Shown piece by piece: positions 30,267 through 39,155 of a stretch of DNA of 64,000 bases; positions within the stretch are counted from its first letter, which is position 1, and every line of letters begins with the position of its first letter. The notes beneath the pieces were generated by a model. It was not told the DNA's origin, ran no database searches, and worked only from the letters and a program-made list of their open reading frames with translations. The stretch is taken from assembly GCA_963826695.1 (NCBI GenBank), contig CAWGXZ010000006.1, positions 427,583 to 491,582 of the forward strand. The letters run 5' to 3'. Both the position numbers and the translations under genes were made by a program. Source of the DNA: CAWGXZ01 sp963826695. Its GTDB lineage: Bacteria > Pseudomonadota > Gammaproteobacteria > Burkholderiales > Burkholderiaceae_C.

Positions 30267-31052
30267 ATGAACATTCCATTTGGACGAGGCGGCATGGCCG
30301 CGATCCCGAGTCGCCTGGTGCCGTGGGGCCTGGCACTCGGGAGTCTTGGCGCGACTGCGCCTTCTCTGGCACAGGTCATGGTGACGCCGCCAACAATAGA
30401 ACTCGCTGCCAAGCAACGCACTACCTCGGTTGCGATTTCACTGGCCCCCAATGCAGCGGCACCCCTGCGACTGCAAGCCGGGGTGCTGCGCTGGAGCCAG
30501 GATGCTGACGGCAAGAGCACTGTCGTCGAGACTGACGAACTGTTGGTGACGCCGCCGATTGCAGACCTGCGCCCCGGCGAAACCCAGGTGTTTCGGGTTG
30601 CATTGCGCGGGCCCCGTGCCGCCCCGGAAGAGCTTGCCTATCGACTCATTCTTGAAGATGTTGCGGAGCCACCGAAGGACGAGTCGGGTGCGCCTGCTGT
30701 CAAGCTGAGCTTCCGCATGCGTTACGACCTTCCTGTGATGGTTGCCCCCACCGGCAAAGTTTTCTCGTCGTTGCGTTGGAAGCCGTGCTTGCCTGCCGCC
30801 GCGGCGCGTGCCGCGCAGGCCTGTGTGCGGGTGCAGAACGCCGGCAACCGGCGCGTCAAGGTGCAGACGCTAACGTTGGCAGGCGACGGCTGGCAGCAGG
30901 CACTCGAAATCAAAAACGGCGAAAACGTCTTGGTTGGCACCGAACGCGAGTGGCACGTTCCGCTCGCCGCCGGCCAGACCGGCGCGCTGCGCGGTGTGCA
31001 GGTGCAGACGACCCGCGGCGAGACGCTGCAGGCCGAAAGCGGAGGCTTTTGA
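30267..31052 (+). CDS. fimbrial periplasmic chaperone, CsuC-like
   Basis: A 261-residue PapD-like chaperone that donates a strand to pilin subunits before secretion through the usher. It has a signal sequence, then the N-terminal Ig-like domain (VTPPTIELAAKQRTTSVAIS, LLVTPPIADLRPGETQVFRV) and the conserved LAYRLILEDVAEPP and SFRMRYDLPVMVAP blocks. The start is ATG 30267; GTG 30264 is possible. A terminator-like hairpin follows its stop before the usher. Confidence 0.86.
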   Translation: MNIPFGRGGMAAIPSRLVPWGLALGSLGATAPSLAQVMVTPPTIELAAKQRTTSVAISLAPNAAAPLRLQAGVLRWSQDADGKSTVVETDELLVTPPIADLRPGETQVFRVALRGPRAAPEELAYRLILEDVAEPPKDESGAPAVKLSFRMRYDLPVMVAPTGKVFSSLRWKPCLPAAAARAAQACVRVQNAGNRRVKVQTLTLAGDGWQQALEIKNGENVLVGTEREWHVPLAAGQTGALRGVQVQTTRGETLQAESGGF

Positions 31053-31097
31053 TCGATGCCCGGCGACGTGATCTGCCCAGCCCCGCTGAACGCTCCG

Positions 31098-31123
31098 ACC
31101 GGCTCTTGCAGCCGGTTTTTTTT
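31098..31123 (+). terminator. terminator-like hairpin between chaperone and usher genes
   Basis: ACCGGCT (31098-31104), loop cttgc, AGCCGGT (31110-31116), then a run of eight T. It has full intrinsic-terminator form but lies inside the fimbrial operon, directly before the usher. It would lower usher and tip expression relative to pilin and chaperone. Confidence 0.75.
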
Positions 31124-31125
31124 CG

Positions 31126-33760
31126 ATGTGCACGAGGCGTACCGTGCGATCCGCGGCTGACAAGCGGCACGCTGCGATGCCGCCGCGGCTGCGCGCGTTG
31201 CCGCAGGCGCTCGCGGTCGCCGGCCTCGGCGCCGCTGCCATGGGATGGGTCGCAGCCGCCGCGCCTGCCGTAGCCGCGCCGGCGACACCGACCGAGATCG
31301 GAGCGCTAGCGCCGCCCCCTGCTCCAATCCCCTCCGCTGCTCCGCCGGCGCCCTCTGTTGCCGGAGCCGCGTCCGCCCCGGTGCCTGCCGCAGCCGCATC
31401 CGCATCCGCCGTGCTGCCGCCACCGCGCCGCGCCGCGCCGGCCGGCTCGACCGGCGCGCGCAAGGCCGGCGCACCCGCCGGCGGCGCGCCGCGACCGGAA
31501 CTGCTGCTGGTCGAGGTGACTATCAACGGCCAGCGACTGAAAGAAGTCGTGCGCGCCGAGCAACTGCCCGGCGGCGTCTTGCTGCTACCCGCCGAGGTCT
31601 GGGCCGAAGCGCGGCTGAGCCCGGTGCCGGCGCAGGTGACCCTGTGAGCGACGGCACGCCGGCTTACGCGCTCGACGCGGTGGCCGGTGTGACGTACCTC
31701 ATCGACCGCCAGAGCTCGGCCTCGAAATCAATGCGCCGGCGACCGCCTTCGTCGGCTCGGCGATGGGGCTGCAGGGCGGCCTCGCGCTGCCGCCGCCGCG
31801 GCCGCGCCCGGGCGCGATGCTCAATTACGACATCTCGCGAGCCACGCCGGCGGCAGCAGCGTCGGCGGCGCCGACGCTGGAGGCCATCGCTTTCAGCGGC
31901 CTGGGCAACCTCGTCGCCTCCGGGCTGGTCAGACCGCGATGGCAGGCGCCGGCGCGCGGGCCGTCTTCAGCCGGCTCGACACCTCGTGGCGCTACGACCT
32001 GCCGCACCGGATGGAGACGCTGGTCGCCGGCGATACCGTCGGTGTCGGCGGCGGCTGGAGCCGGCCGGTGCGCTACGGCGGCATCCGCTGGGGGCGCGAC
32101 TTCGGCATGCGCCCGGGGTACGTGACCCTGCCGCAGATTTCGCTTGCCGGCCAGGCCGCGCTGCCCTCGACTGTCGAGGTGCTGGTGAACAACGCGCGTC
32201 GGCTCAGCCAGCCGGTGCAGCCCGGGCCTTTCGACCTGACGAACGTGCCGATCACGACCGGTGCCGGCGAGATCGGCCTGGTGGTGCGCGACCTGCTCGG
32301 CCGCGAAACGGTGGTGACCCAGAGTTACTACGCCTCGCCGCGGCTGCTGGCGCCGGGCCTTTCCGATTTCTCGTTCGAGTCCGGCTTGCTGCGCACCGGC
32401 TACGGGCGCAGAGCAGCCGCTACGGCGGCCGTTCGGCGCCGGTACCTGGCGCCAGGGGCTGACGCCGAGGCTGACGGGCGAGCTGCGCGCCGAGGTGCAA
32501 CGCGAACGGCGCGCCGCCGGAGTCGAGCTGAGCGGCCTGCTCGGCACCTGGGCGTGTCGGCCGGCTTGCCATTGCCGGCTCGAGCGGCAGACAGCCAGGG
32601 TGCCGGCGAGCGCGGCGGGCTGCTGATCGCGGGCATCGAGCGCAGCACGCCGCGTCGGCGGCGGCTCGCTGCAGATACGAACACGCGAGCCGCGGCTTCG
32701 CGCCGTTCGGCGAGGCGATCGGCCCCGGCGGCGGCGACCAGCGGCCGCGCGACCGCTTGCTGGCCAGCCTCGGCGGGCCGCTATGGGGGGCCGTCAGCGG
32801 CGGCCTCAGCTATGTGCGGCAGACGCGCTGGGACGGCGACCGCCTGCAGCTGCTCGGCGCGTCGGTGAGCATGCCGCTGTGGCAGCGTGCGAGCCTCAGC
32901 GTCTCGATCAACAAGCGGCTCGACGGCGATGGCGGCTGGCGCGCCGGGATCTCGATCAACATGGCGCTGGAGCGCGGCATCCAGACCGCCAGCCGGGTCG
33001 ACCGGGACAGTGCCGGGCCAGCTGACCGGCACCGTCGTCGCGACGCGCAACCCGCCGGCCGGGCCGGGCCTGGGCTGGCGCGTGCAGGCGGCGACGACCG
33101 AAAGCCAGCGCGCGCAGGCCGGGCTGCAATACAACACCAGCCAGGCCGAGTTCGCGCTCGACGCGGTGGCCGACGCGCAAGGCGCGGTCGCGACCCGCGG
33201 CGGCGCGCGCGGCACGGTCGGGTGGTTCGACGGCGTGGTGTTCGCGTCGCGCCCAGTCGGCCAGGGCAGCGTGGCGGTGGTCCGGGTCGAGGGCATCGCC
33301 GGGGTGCCGATCAGGCGCAGCAACCAGGTCGTCGCCGAAACTGACGCGCGCGGCTATCGCCTTCGTGCCGGGGCTGCTGCCCTGGCAGAAGAACGTGATC
33401 GAGATCGACCCGATGGACCTGCCGCTCGATGTCGAGATCGCAAGCGCCAGCCAGCAGGTGACGCCGTATGCGCGCAGCGGCGTCGTCGTCGAGTTCGCCG
33501 CGGCGCACCCGCCAGGCGCTGCTCGTGCTGCAGCGTCGCGACGGCACGCCGGTGCCGGTCGGAACGCGGGTGCGGCTGCTGCCGGCCGGGGCAGGAATTC
33601 GTTGCCGGGCGCCGTGGCGAGGTCTGGCTGACCGGGCTGGCCGAGACGCAGCAGCGGGTGGAGGTGACGTGGCCGGCCGGCGGCTGCACGCTCGATCTCG
33701 CCGTGACCGCCAGCCCGGACGGCGCGCCGGGAAGATCGGGCCGACTGACCTGCTATTCGG
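31126..33760 (+). pseudogene. fimbrial outer-membrane usher, CsuD-like, with multiple frameshifts
   Basis: The usher forms the outer-membrane pore for pilus secretion. It is recognisable in pieces across all three frames: PELLLVEVTINGQRL with GGVLLLPAEVW; then LNYDISRATP; then RLDTSWRYDLPHRMETLVAG and RPGYVTLPQISLAGQAALPS; then LSVSINKRLDGDGGWRAGIS; then LGWRVQAATTESQRAQAGLQ; then PGLLPWQKNVIEIDPMDLP; and finally RRGEVWLTGLAETQQRVEVT. An unusual Ala/Pro-rich stretch precedes the usher N-domain. At least five frame changes are needed, for example one missing base in the cagagctcgg near 31715. The residues are well conserved, so sequence errors are as likely as decay. Exact start and stop are uncertain. 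Confidence 0.75.
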
Positions 33761-33768
33761 AGCACTCA

Positions 33769-34288
33769 ATGAAGACGATTTGCTTTCGCGCGATGCGGCG
33801 CAGCGCGGTGCTAGCGCTCGGGCTGTGCGTTGCCGCGGGCGGCGCGCTGGCGGCGGGGGCGTGCACGGTCAGCTCGACCGGCCTGGCGTTCGGCGGCTAC
33901 CAGCCGCTGACCTTTGCCGGCAAGCTAACGTCGAGCGACAAGACCAGCACGGCGACAGTGTCGGTCGTATGTACCGCCATCGCCGCCGGTGGCAGCTACA
34001 CGCTCGCGCTGGGCGCCGGGAGCTACGGCACGGGCGACGGCATCAGCACCCGTTACCTGAACAACACGACGAACGGCGGCGCCGCGATGGTCTACAACAT
34101 TTATACGACGCGAACTACACGACGGTATGGGGAAACGGGGCCACGGTTGCACCGCTACCGGCAACATCCCGACTGGCAACAGCAACGAGTCGCATCCGGT
34201 CTACGGCAAGGCGCCAGGCGGGCAATCGACATTGAAGGCCGGCAGCTACAGCGATTCGGCGACGATGACGATCACCTATAACCCATGA
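33769..34288 (+). pseudogene. SCPU-domain fimbrial tip/minor subunit with two frameshifts
   Basis: Reads from ATG 33769 behind CGGAG: a signal segment (LALGLCVAAGGALA), then ACTVSSTGLAFGGYQPLTFA and TATVSVVCTAIAAGGSYTLA, the SCPU pattern of secreted Csu subunits. The frame is lost near 34110 (the continuation DANYTTVWGNGAT is in another frame) and again near 34150 (then TGNSNESHPVYGKAPGG, ending SATMTITYNP and TGA at 34286-34288). Two small indels account for this. It is the distal gene of the fimbrial locus. Confidence 0.72.
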
Positions 34289-34534
34289 GGCGAGGCGAAG
34301 GGTGAACAGGGAGCGCAGCAATTAACGGCCGGAGCGGAATCGCAATGAGCAGCTACTCGCATCGCGATGCTGCAGCAGTGGATCCGGCAAGAACATTGCG
34401 CTGTCATGTGACTGGAGCTGGAGTTCAGTTCGTTGGCGCCGCAGCCGCAGCCGCAGCCGCCATTCATGCAACCCAGCGCATCGAGGGATTAAACCCAGGG
34501 TCCAAGTAACGTTCAGAGACTGAGCGTCCCGCAG

Positions 34535-34834
34535 CTAGGCGTCCGAGCAAGGCACAACGCTACTAACAGCACGCAAGTGGCTCGGCCGCTTTTTGGCCAC
34601 GGGCGAGTAGGCAGTGGTTGATGCGGCGTCTCGGCCCGCGCTCTTGCCGCGCTTTTGCGGTGCAGGCAACGCATTGCTCATCGTCGAGCTCAAGCCGACC
34701 TGGTACATCAGCGTCTGGTGCGCAGCGGTGGCCACCAGTGCAGCCGTCCCGATGTCGAGTGCGAATCCCGCGGCCAGGATGGCGCTGGCGAAGCGCTTGC
34801 GAGTTGAAGGCGGGGTCGGCGTCTTGATCTTCAT
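34535..34834 (-). CDS. small hypothetical protein with N-terminal hydrophobic segment
   Basis: I do not recognise this protein. It has 99 residues and starts MKIKTPTPPSTRKRFASAIL at 34834, preceded weakly by GAGGGTGCGAG. The segment FASAILAAGFALDIGTAALVA is hydrophobic and could be a membrane anchor or signal. The C-terminal half is basic and low in structure. It lies alone between the fimbrial locus and the 35-kb gene. It may be chance coding. Confidence 0.3.
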   Translation of the reverse strand: MKIKTPTPPSTRKRFASAILAAGFALDIGTAALVATAAHQTLMYQVGLSSTMSNALPAPQKRGKSAGRDAASTTAYSPVAKKRPSHLRAVSSVVPCSDA

Positions 34835-35229
34835 CTCGCACCCTCGGTTAAAGCGCGCCTGTGCGCGGCAGGTGGCCCGGCGCGCCGTAGTCGTTGCCGT
34901 CGGTGTGGCCTACGTCGCGGACGGCTGCAGCGCGGCGCACAGCAGCGCCAGCAAGGTGACAACCTCGAAGGGGCCGATTCGTGGCCATCTGACCGCACGG
35001 AGTAATTGAAGGATGGTGCATAAAGAGCCTGATTGCACGCTGCAGATGAACGTGGTGACGTCGTTGCCGCGGGATTGCGGATCGGAAGCATCTGCATTGA
35101 AAGTGTTGCGAGATGCCGCCGCGTTCGTCGGTGCCTGTCGACAGCACCGGTAGCGGATGCATTCGATCGACGGCGCATCGCTGGCTGACCCACGCAAGCA
35201 CCGAGACAGGCCGACAGGCCGGCACCGAG
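34835..35229. other. non-coding stretch
   Basis: About 395 bp with no supported gene, repeat or terminator. Several short open frames overlap on both strands without conserved content or ribosome-binding sites. Confidence 0.4.
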
Positions 35230-35946
35230 CTACAGCCGGATTGAAGGCGCGCGCCGTGGGTAGGTCGGCCGCCCGAGCGGGATACCAAGGAAGTTCGAAA
35301 TGTGCCTGGCGAGCTGATCCAGAAGCGGGAAGCGCACGACCTTGCCGCAGCGGGATGGGCTGATGGGGACACGGACCGGCTCGACGACCGGTGCGCGATG
35401 CTTGAGCCATTTCCGGTAGGCACGCATGAAGTCGACAATGACTCTTCGCTCGCCTATCTTGTGGATGTCCGCATAGGCATAGCGCCGCACGCTGTTCTGC
35501 GCATCGAAGCTGCTGTCGCGAAATCTTTGATAGACATTCGGCGCCGAACCGAGGCGCACCTTGACGGCATAGCTGAACTCGAGGCGACCTTCATGGAAGG
35601 TCTCGATGGCGTGGGCGTACCGGCCGACGTGAATTTCAACGCTGCGATCGGTGGTTTCGATCTCCGCTTTCAGCTCTCCGAACGCTTTCCTGACAACGGA
35701 AAAGAAGCGAGAGACCGTTCTACGCTCATGCGTCTCTTGAGCGGGCCCCAAACATGGCACTGGCTCGCGATTCAAAAGCACGCTTCGCAGGTTTGCCTTC
35801 CAATTGCTCATTCCCATGGAATTTATCTCCTGTGCAGGTCTTGAAGGAGTGATGAACCCGCCACCACAGCGTTGATTGACGGCTTTGATCCCGGCGTCCG
35901 TGCCCGGATGTAATTCGCCGCTCTGACGAGGTGTTTGGCTATGCAT
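35230..35946 (-). CDS. hypothetical protein behind conserved leader B
   Basis: I do not recognise this protein. From ATG 35946 (MHSQTPRQSGELHPG) it has 238 residues. An internal ATG at 35817 has a better ribosome-binding site (AGGAGATAAATTCC) and gives 195 residues beginning MGMSNWKANLRSVLLN. The upstream start is supported by a leader shared with the gene at 29.3 kb, so a short leader peptide followed by the main protein is also possible. The body is basic, with many Arg, and has conserved-looking blocks (VSRFFSVVRKAFGELKAEIE, VGRYAHAIETFHEGRLEF, NSVRRYAYADIHKIGERR). There is no signal peptide or membrane segment. Confidence 0.5.
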   Translation of the reverse strand: MHSQTPRQSGELHPGTDAGIKAVNQRCGGGFITPSRPAQEINSMGMSNWKANLRSVLLNREPVPCLGPAQETHERRTVSRFFSVVRKAFGELKAEIETTDRSVEIHVGRYAHAIETFHEGRLEFSYAVKVRLGSAPNVYQRFRDSSFDAQNSVRRYAYADIHKIGERRVIVDFMRAYRKWLKHRAPVVEPVRVPISPSRCGKVVRFPLLDQLARHISNFLGIPLGRPTYPRRAPSIRL

Positions 35947-36020
35947 CACAGCCTCAGTTTCGTCGCCGCGTGCGGTCGGTCGAGGCGCAATTTCCTGATG
36001 CGCGCTTAGGCATTTGCCCT
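35946..36020 (-). promoter_or_regulatory. conserved promoter/leader block, copy B
   Basis: On the minus strand: TAGGGCAAATGCCTAA (36020-36005), TCAGGAA (starting 35998), CGACGAAACT (35965-35956), then GAGG and ATG at 35946. It matches copy A at 29224-29299 with spacings of 22 and 55 versus 23 and 56. The two copies point towards each other across the fimbrial locus. Confidence 0.55.
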
Positions 36021-36249
36021 ATGGCGGCGTGAACAAGTCGTCACGCGGCGCATCACGTTCAGTCCGTTGGAATGGACGTGATGCCAACGACAAGGCAGCA
36101 GGCTGTCGCGACCGCGCTGCTGGCTTTGTGCCGTCAGGTACCGAGCCGAAGGGTCCAGCACCTGTGCGAGATGCACCGGCATTCATGCGCAACGCGGGTG
36201 CCGTTGCGTTGCCTCGCTGGCGTGTAAAGGGTGACGGCGCCCACGGCCG
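35947..36249. other. upstream region of the 35-kb gene
   Basis: About 300 bp. The left part (35950-36025) holds the conserved promoter/leader copy B. The remainder shows nothing I can identify before the efflux-gene remnant begins. Confidence 0.5.
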
Positions 36250-36490
36250 CCGCGGCTACTGCGGTGCTGCCGAGTCCTTCCAGCCCCCGCCGAGCGCCTT
36301 GTAAGGCTGCACCCGGTTCTGCGCTACGAGCGCCGGCACCCGCGCCACCGCCCGCTGTGCGGCGAAGGTTGCGCGCTGGCATCGAGGATGTCGAGCGCAC
36401 TCGCGGCGCCGTTGCGGAAATGCAGGTCGGCCCGGCGCAGCCGGGCGTCGCGCTAACTCGGCTTCCGTACGCTCCTCCTGCACCAACAGG
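36250..36490 (-). pseudogene. remnant of an efflux outer-membrane factor (NodT/OprM family) C-terminus
   Basis: The minus strand reads HPRCQRATFAAQRAVARVPA and LVAQNRVQPYKALGGGWKD, matching the C-terminal end of NodT-type efflux proteins (LD.QR..F.AQ..L...R......LYKALGGGW). The preceding part RPAFPQRRRECARHP is out of frame with the expected ADLHFRNGAASALDI, so there is at least one frameshift. Only about 75 codons remain, ending next to the toxin gene. No partner RND genes are present. Confidence 0.55.
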
Positions 36491-36543
36491 ATCGGCCGGA
36501 TGTGGGCGCCTGCGCACGTCGACCAGCCCCCTGCAGCGCCGAC

Positions 36544-36963
36544 TCAGGGTCGACTCGTCGGCAGCTCGAACGGGTTCAGCACGCGAACTGCGAACGGCGC
36601 AAAGTCGGCGATGTTGCGGGTTACGACCGTGAGATGGTGAACGGCGGCGGTCGCCGCGATCATCGCGTCCTCGTAGAGGGTGTCGGATCGGCGGTGCATC
36701 AGTCGAGCCCATGTTCGAAACGTCGCGCCGTCCATGGGCAGCACGTTGTACGACCGAGCGACGAGATCGAGCCAGGCCTCGATCTCGTCGGCCTTGGCAG
36801 CATCCTGATCTCGCGTCAGTTCGATCCCGGCCTGGATTTCGCCCAGCGTAACCGACGACAGATGAAGTTCTGCATCGTCCGTCGATGCGAGCCAGGCAAC
36901 CACGCCGCCGTGCGGGCGCGGCTTGCGGAGTTCGGAAACGATGTTGGTGTCGAGCAGGTACAT
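36544..36963 (-). CDS. vapC: PIN-domain toxin, VapC family
   Basis: A 139-residue PIN-domain ribonuclease that probably cleaves tRNA or other RNA when free of its antitoxin. Acidic active-site positions are visible in MYLLDTNIVSEL, SSVTLGEIQAGI, YEDAMIAATA and TRNIADF. The start is ATG 36963, five bases after the antitoxin stop. The pairing with a Phd/YefM-type antitoxin is a common type II arrangement. Confidence 0.9.
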   Translation of the reverse strand: MYLLDTNIVSELRKPRPHGGVVAWLASTDDAELHLSSVTLGEIQAGIELTRDQDAAKADEIEAWLDLVARSYNVLPMDGATFRTWARLMHRRSDTLYEDAMIAATAAVHHLTVVTRNIADFAPFAVRVLNPFELPTSRP

Positions 36964-36968
36964 GCGTC

Positions 36969-37226
36969 TCAGCCCGCCCCTGCGACCGAGCGCCGGCGTG
37001 CAGAGCCCCGCGAAGGGATCGAAAAATCGATTCGGGCTTCGTCCGACAGCAGCAGTTCCTTGAGCGAAGGTCGGGCCGCTGCCTGGAGCCGGCGCCACTC
37101 GTCGACCGGCACCAGAACCGCGGCCTCGGCGCCGCGCTTGGTGACCATCTGCGGACCCTCGGTGATGCACGCTTCAAGGAACTCGCTGAATCGCGCCTTG
37201 GCGTCCTGAACGGGCCATGCGTGCAT
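36969..37226 (-). CDS. Phd/YefM-type antitoxin
   Basis: An 85-residue antitoxin starting MHAWPVQDAKARFSEFLEAC, the classic Phd/YefM N-terminal DNA-binding pattern, followed by GPQMVTKRGAEAAVLVPVDE. ATG 37226 has GGGAGG upstream. The C-terminal part should neutralise the PIN toxin encoded immediately downstream. Autorepression of the shared promoter is typical of the family. Confidence 0.88.
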   Translation of the reverse strand: MHAWPVQDAKARFSEFLEACITEGPQMVTKRGAEAAVLVPVDEWRRLQAAARPSLKELLLSDEARIDFSIPSRGSARRRSVAGAG

Positions 37227-37830
37227 CCCGAACCTCCCGCTGACTAGTTGGATGACCAGTCTAACAGCGACTCGCGGCCAGGCACTTTGCTGGTTCCCCA
37301 AAGTCAGTAGAGAGCAGCTTACCGGGCCACAAGCTCAATGAATGAGCCAGGCCGAGGTTGGTGACGAATCAAATGCTGCAAAGAATGCGCCTATCGGCAA
37401 CTGTGACGGGGGCAAGTCATGGAAGGAACCGGTGAAGGATGAGCCACCAGCGTCGCCCGCAGCGCCAGGCAAGACAGATCGCACTTGAACGACCACTCGC
37501 GCAATACCATCACCTGGGCCATTCGCATCCTCGCGCGCGTGGTTGCGTGTCATCTGGCGCGCCTGGACAAACCGGAAACGTACGACCCCGCTCGACATCG
37601 GGCGGCTCACACGCTGCGAACGAAGGCACGGGTTGACACAGGGTGTCTCATACCTGGTATCCGTTGCCAGCATGGGCGTCTCCCAGGACACTGATTCGCA
37701 CGTTGCGGCAATCCCTGCCTACGCGGTTCTCGCACGATCGACCACCGAGCAAAGCTCGGCCATCGTCGTCCCGGGTCGCCGCTTTCCGAACACGCCAATC
37801 CCAGCTGACAACACAACAGGAGACAAACCG
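37227..37830. other. intergenic region upstream of Bug-type binding protein
   Basis: About 600 bp. Apart from the promoter/operator candidate at 37633-37660 and the antitoxin promoter at the left end, I see no gene. Open frames here lack ribosome-binding sites and conserved content. Confidence 0.45.
37633..37660 (+). promoter_or_regulatory. promoter/operator candidate upstream of Bug-type binding protein
   Basis: TTGACA (37633-37638) is a perfect -35-like hexamer. It overlaps the inverted repeat GACAC-aggGT-GTC (37635-37647) and is followed by the 11-bp palindrome ATACCTGGTAT (37650-37660), a form typical of GntR-family operators. The start codon is 170 bp further on. Confidence 0.35.
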
Positions 37831-38796
37831 ATGAAGATGCTCATGCTTGCAATGGTCATGGCGGCCACCACGATCACAGGCGCCGCGCAGGCGCAATCGT
37901 TCCCGAACCGCCCGATCAAGCTCATCGTTCCCTACTCCGCCGGAGGTTCGTCGGACGCCACTGCCCGCATCGTCGCGGAAGGGCTCACCGCCCGCTACGG
38001 GCATCAGATCATCGTCGAGAACCGTGCCGGCGCTGCCGGCAACATCGGCACCCAGGCCGTCGCCCAAGCCCAGCCGGACGGCTATACGCTGCTGCTCGGC
38101 TACGACGGCACGCTCGCCATCAACCCCTGGGTGTATGCGAAGGCCGGGTTCGACCCGGTCAAGGACTTTGCGCCCGTCACCAAGGTGGTCGATTCCACGC
38201 TGCTGCTGATCGCCAACAATTCGCTACCGGCCAACACGCTGAAGGAACTGATCGCGCAGGCCAAGTCGGCGCCCGGCTCGCTGTCGTATGGCACCTCGGG
38301 CATCGGCAGCGTTCCGCATCTGGCAACCGAGCTGCTGAACGAAAAATTCGGCATCGATCTGACCCATGTGCCTTACAGCGGCGGCTCTGCAGCGATGCCG
38401 GCCTTGATGGGAAATCATATCCAGCTGGTCTACACAGCGGTCGGCACGGCAGTCGCCTTTGTCAAATCTGGCAAGGTCAAGGCGCTCGGGGTGTCGAGTG
38501 CACGCCGCTCCGCCGCCCTGCCCGAAGTGCCGACCTTCAGCGAAGCGGGCGTGCCGGGCTTCGAACTCACATCCTGGTTCGGCATCCTGGCGCCCGCGAA
38601 GACGCCCCCGGCAATCGTCGACCAGTTGCGCAACGAGATCAAAGCGGTGATCGACACGCCGGCCATTCGTGAGAAGTTGATTGCGCTCGGGCTGGATCCG
38701 GTCGGCGGGACGCCAGCAGAGTTCGCCACCCAGATTCGTGCCGACCTCGCCCGGTGGGAGCCGGTCGTGAAGCGCGCGAAGGTCAGGGTCAATTAG
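37831..38796 (+). CDS. Bug/TctC-family tripartite tricarboxylate transporter solute-binding protein
   Basis: A 321-residue periplasmic binding protein of the Bug family, abundant in Burkholderiales, usually binding carboxylic acids or amides. It has a signal peptide (MLMLAMVMAATTITGAAQAQ), then FPNRPIKLIVPYSAGGSSD, IIVENRAGAAGNIGTQAVA, DGYTLLLGYDG and LPEVPTFSEAG. ATG 37831 has CAGGAGAC upstream. No TctA/TctB membrane genes are nearby, as is normal for Bug genes. It stands at the head of the catabolic region. Confidence 0.92.
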   Translation: MKMLMLAMVMAATTITGAAQAQSFPNRPIKLIVPYSAGGSSDATARIVAEGLTARYGHQIIVENRAGAAGNIGTQAVAQAQPDGYTLLLGYDGTLAINPWVYAKAGFDPVKDFAPVTKVVDSTLLLIANNSLPANTLKELIAQAKSAPGSLSYGTSGIGSVPHLATELLNEKFGIDLTHVPYSGGSAAMPALMGNHIQLVYTAVGTAVAFVKSGKVKALGVSSARRSAALPEVPTFSEAGVPGFELTSWFGILAPAKTPPAIVDQLRNEIKAVIDTPAIREKLIALGLDPVGGTPAEFATQIRADLARWEPVVKRAKVRVN

Positions 38797-38926
38797 CCGT
38801 TGTCGAGCGCGCACCCAGCCACTGCGCGCCGACGAGGCGGTTTTGGAAGCCGTCGAGCGAGCCCTCGTTTTTGCGCATGCAGCCCGAATACCAGCATGTG
38901 GCAGCCGACTCGTCGCAGCGCTGGGC

Positions 38927-39150
38927 TCAGGCGCTCGATCCCAGCAGCCAGAAGGGGTTCTGGAGATGGGTCATGACCAGGGCCATCATCCGGCTCTGCC
39001 GGTGATCCATTGGGCCGGTAGTCCAGCGTGCGAGCAACCGCGTGGATGCTTTCGCGGGTTTCCCGGCCACGCTGGCGCTCGGCACGAAAGCCCGGCTTAC
39101 CGCCAACTGCGACACCTCGGTCAGGCGCGCGACATCGTGGGGGTCAGGTT
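38927..39150 (-). pseudogene. remnant of a LacI-family regulator N-terminus
   Basis: The minus strand reads DVARLTEVSQLAVSRAFVPS, then ASVAGK, and further on RQSRMMALVMTHLQNPFW, which is the LacI helix-turn-helix and the start of its ligand domain. The middle is out of frame (expected tREKI..vARtLGYrPN) and the rest of the repressor is missing. It lies immediately downstream of the SDR gene on the same strand, so a regulator of this operon has probably been lost. Confidence 0.6.
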
Positions 39151-39155
39151 CGCAT

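Noticed and set aside
31126..34288. Phase-variable fimbrial switch through repeat-tract slippage
   Set aside because: The frame changes are scattered and not located in long homopolymer or tandem-repeat tracts.
34276..34467. Small minus-strand ORF beginning MNGGCGCGCGANEL, suggestive of a Cys-rich peptide or modified peptide precursor
   Set aside because: The Gly-Cys run comes from a short GCC-GCA triplet repeat, there is no ribosome-binding site, and no modifying enzyme gene is nearby.
37485..37694. Short plus-strand ORF of 69 codons between the antitoxin and the Bug gene
   Set aside because: No ribosome-binding site, no conserved content, and overlapping frames are equally open.
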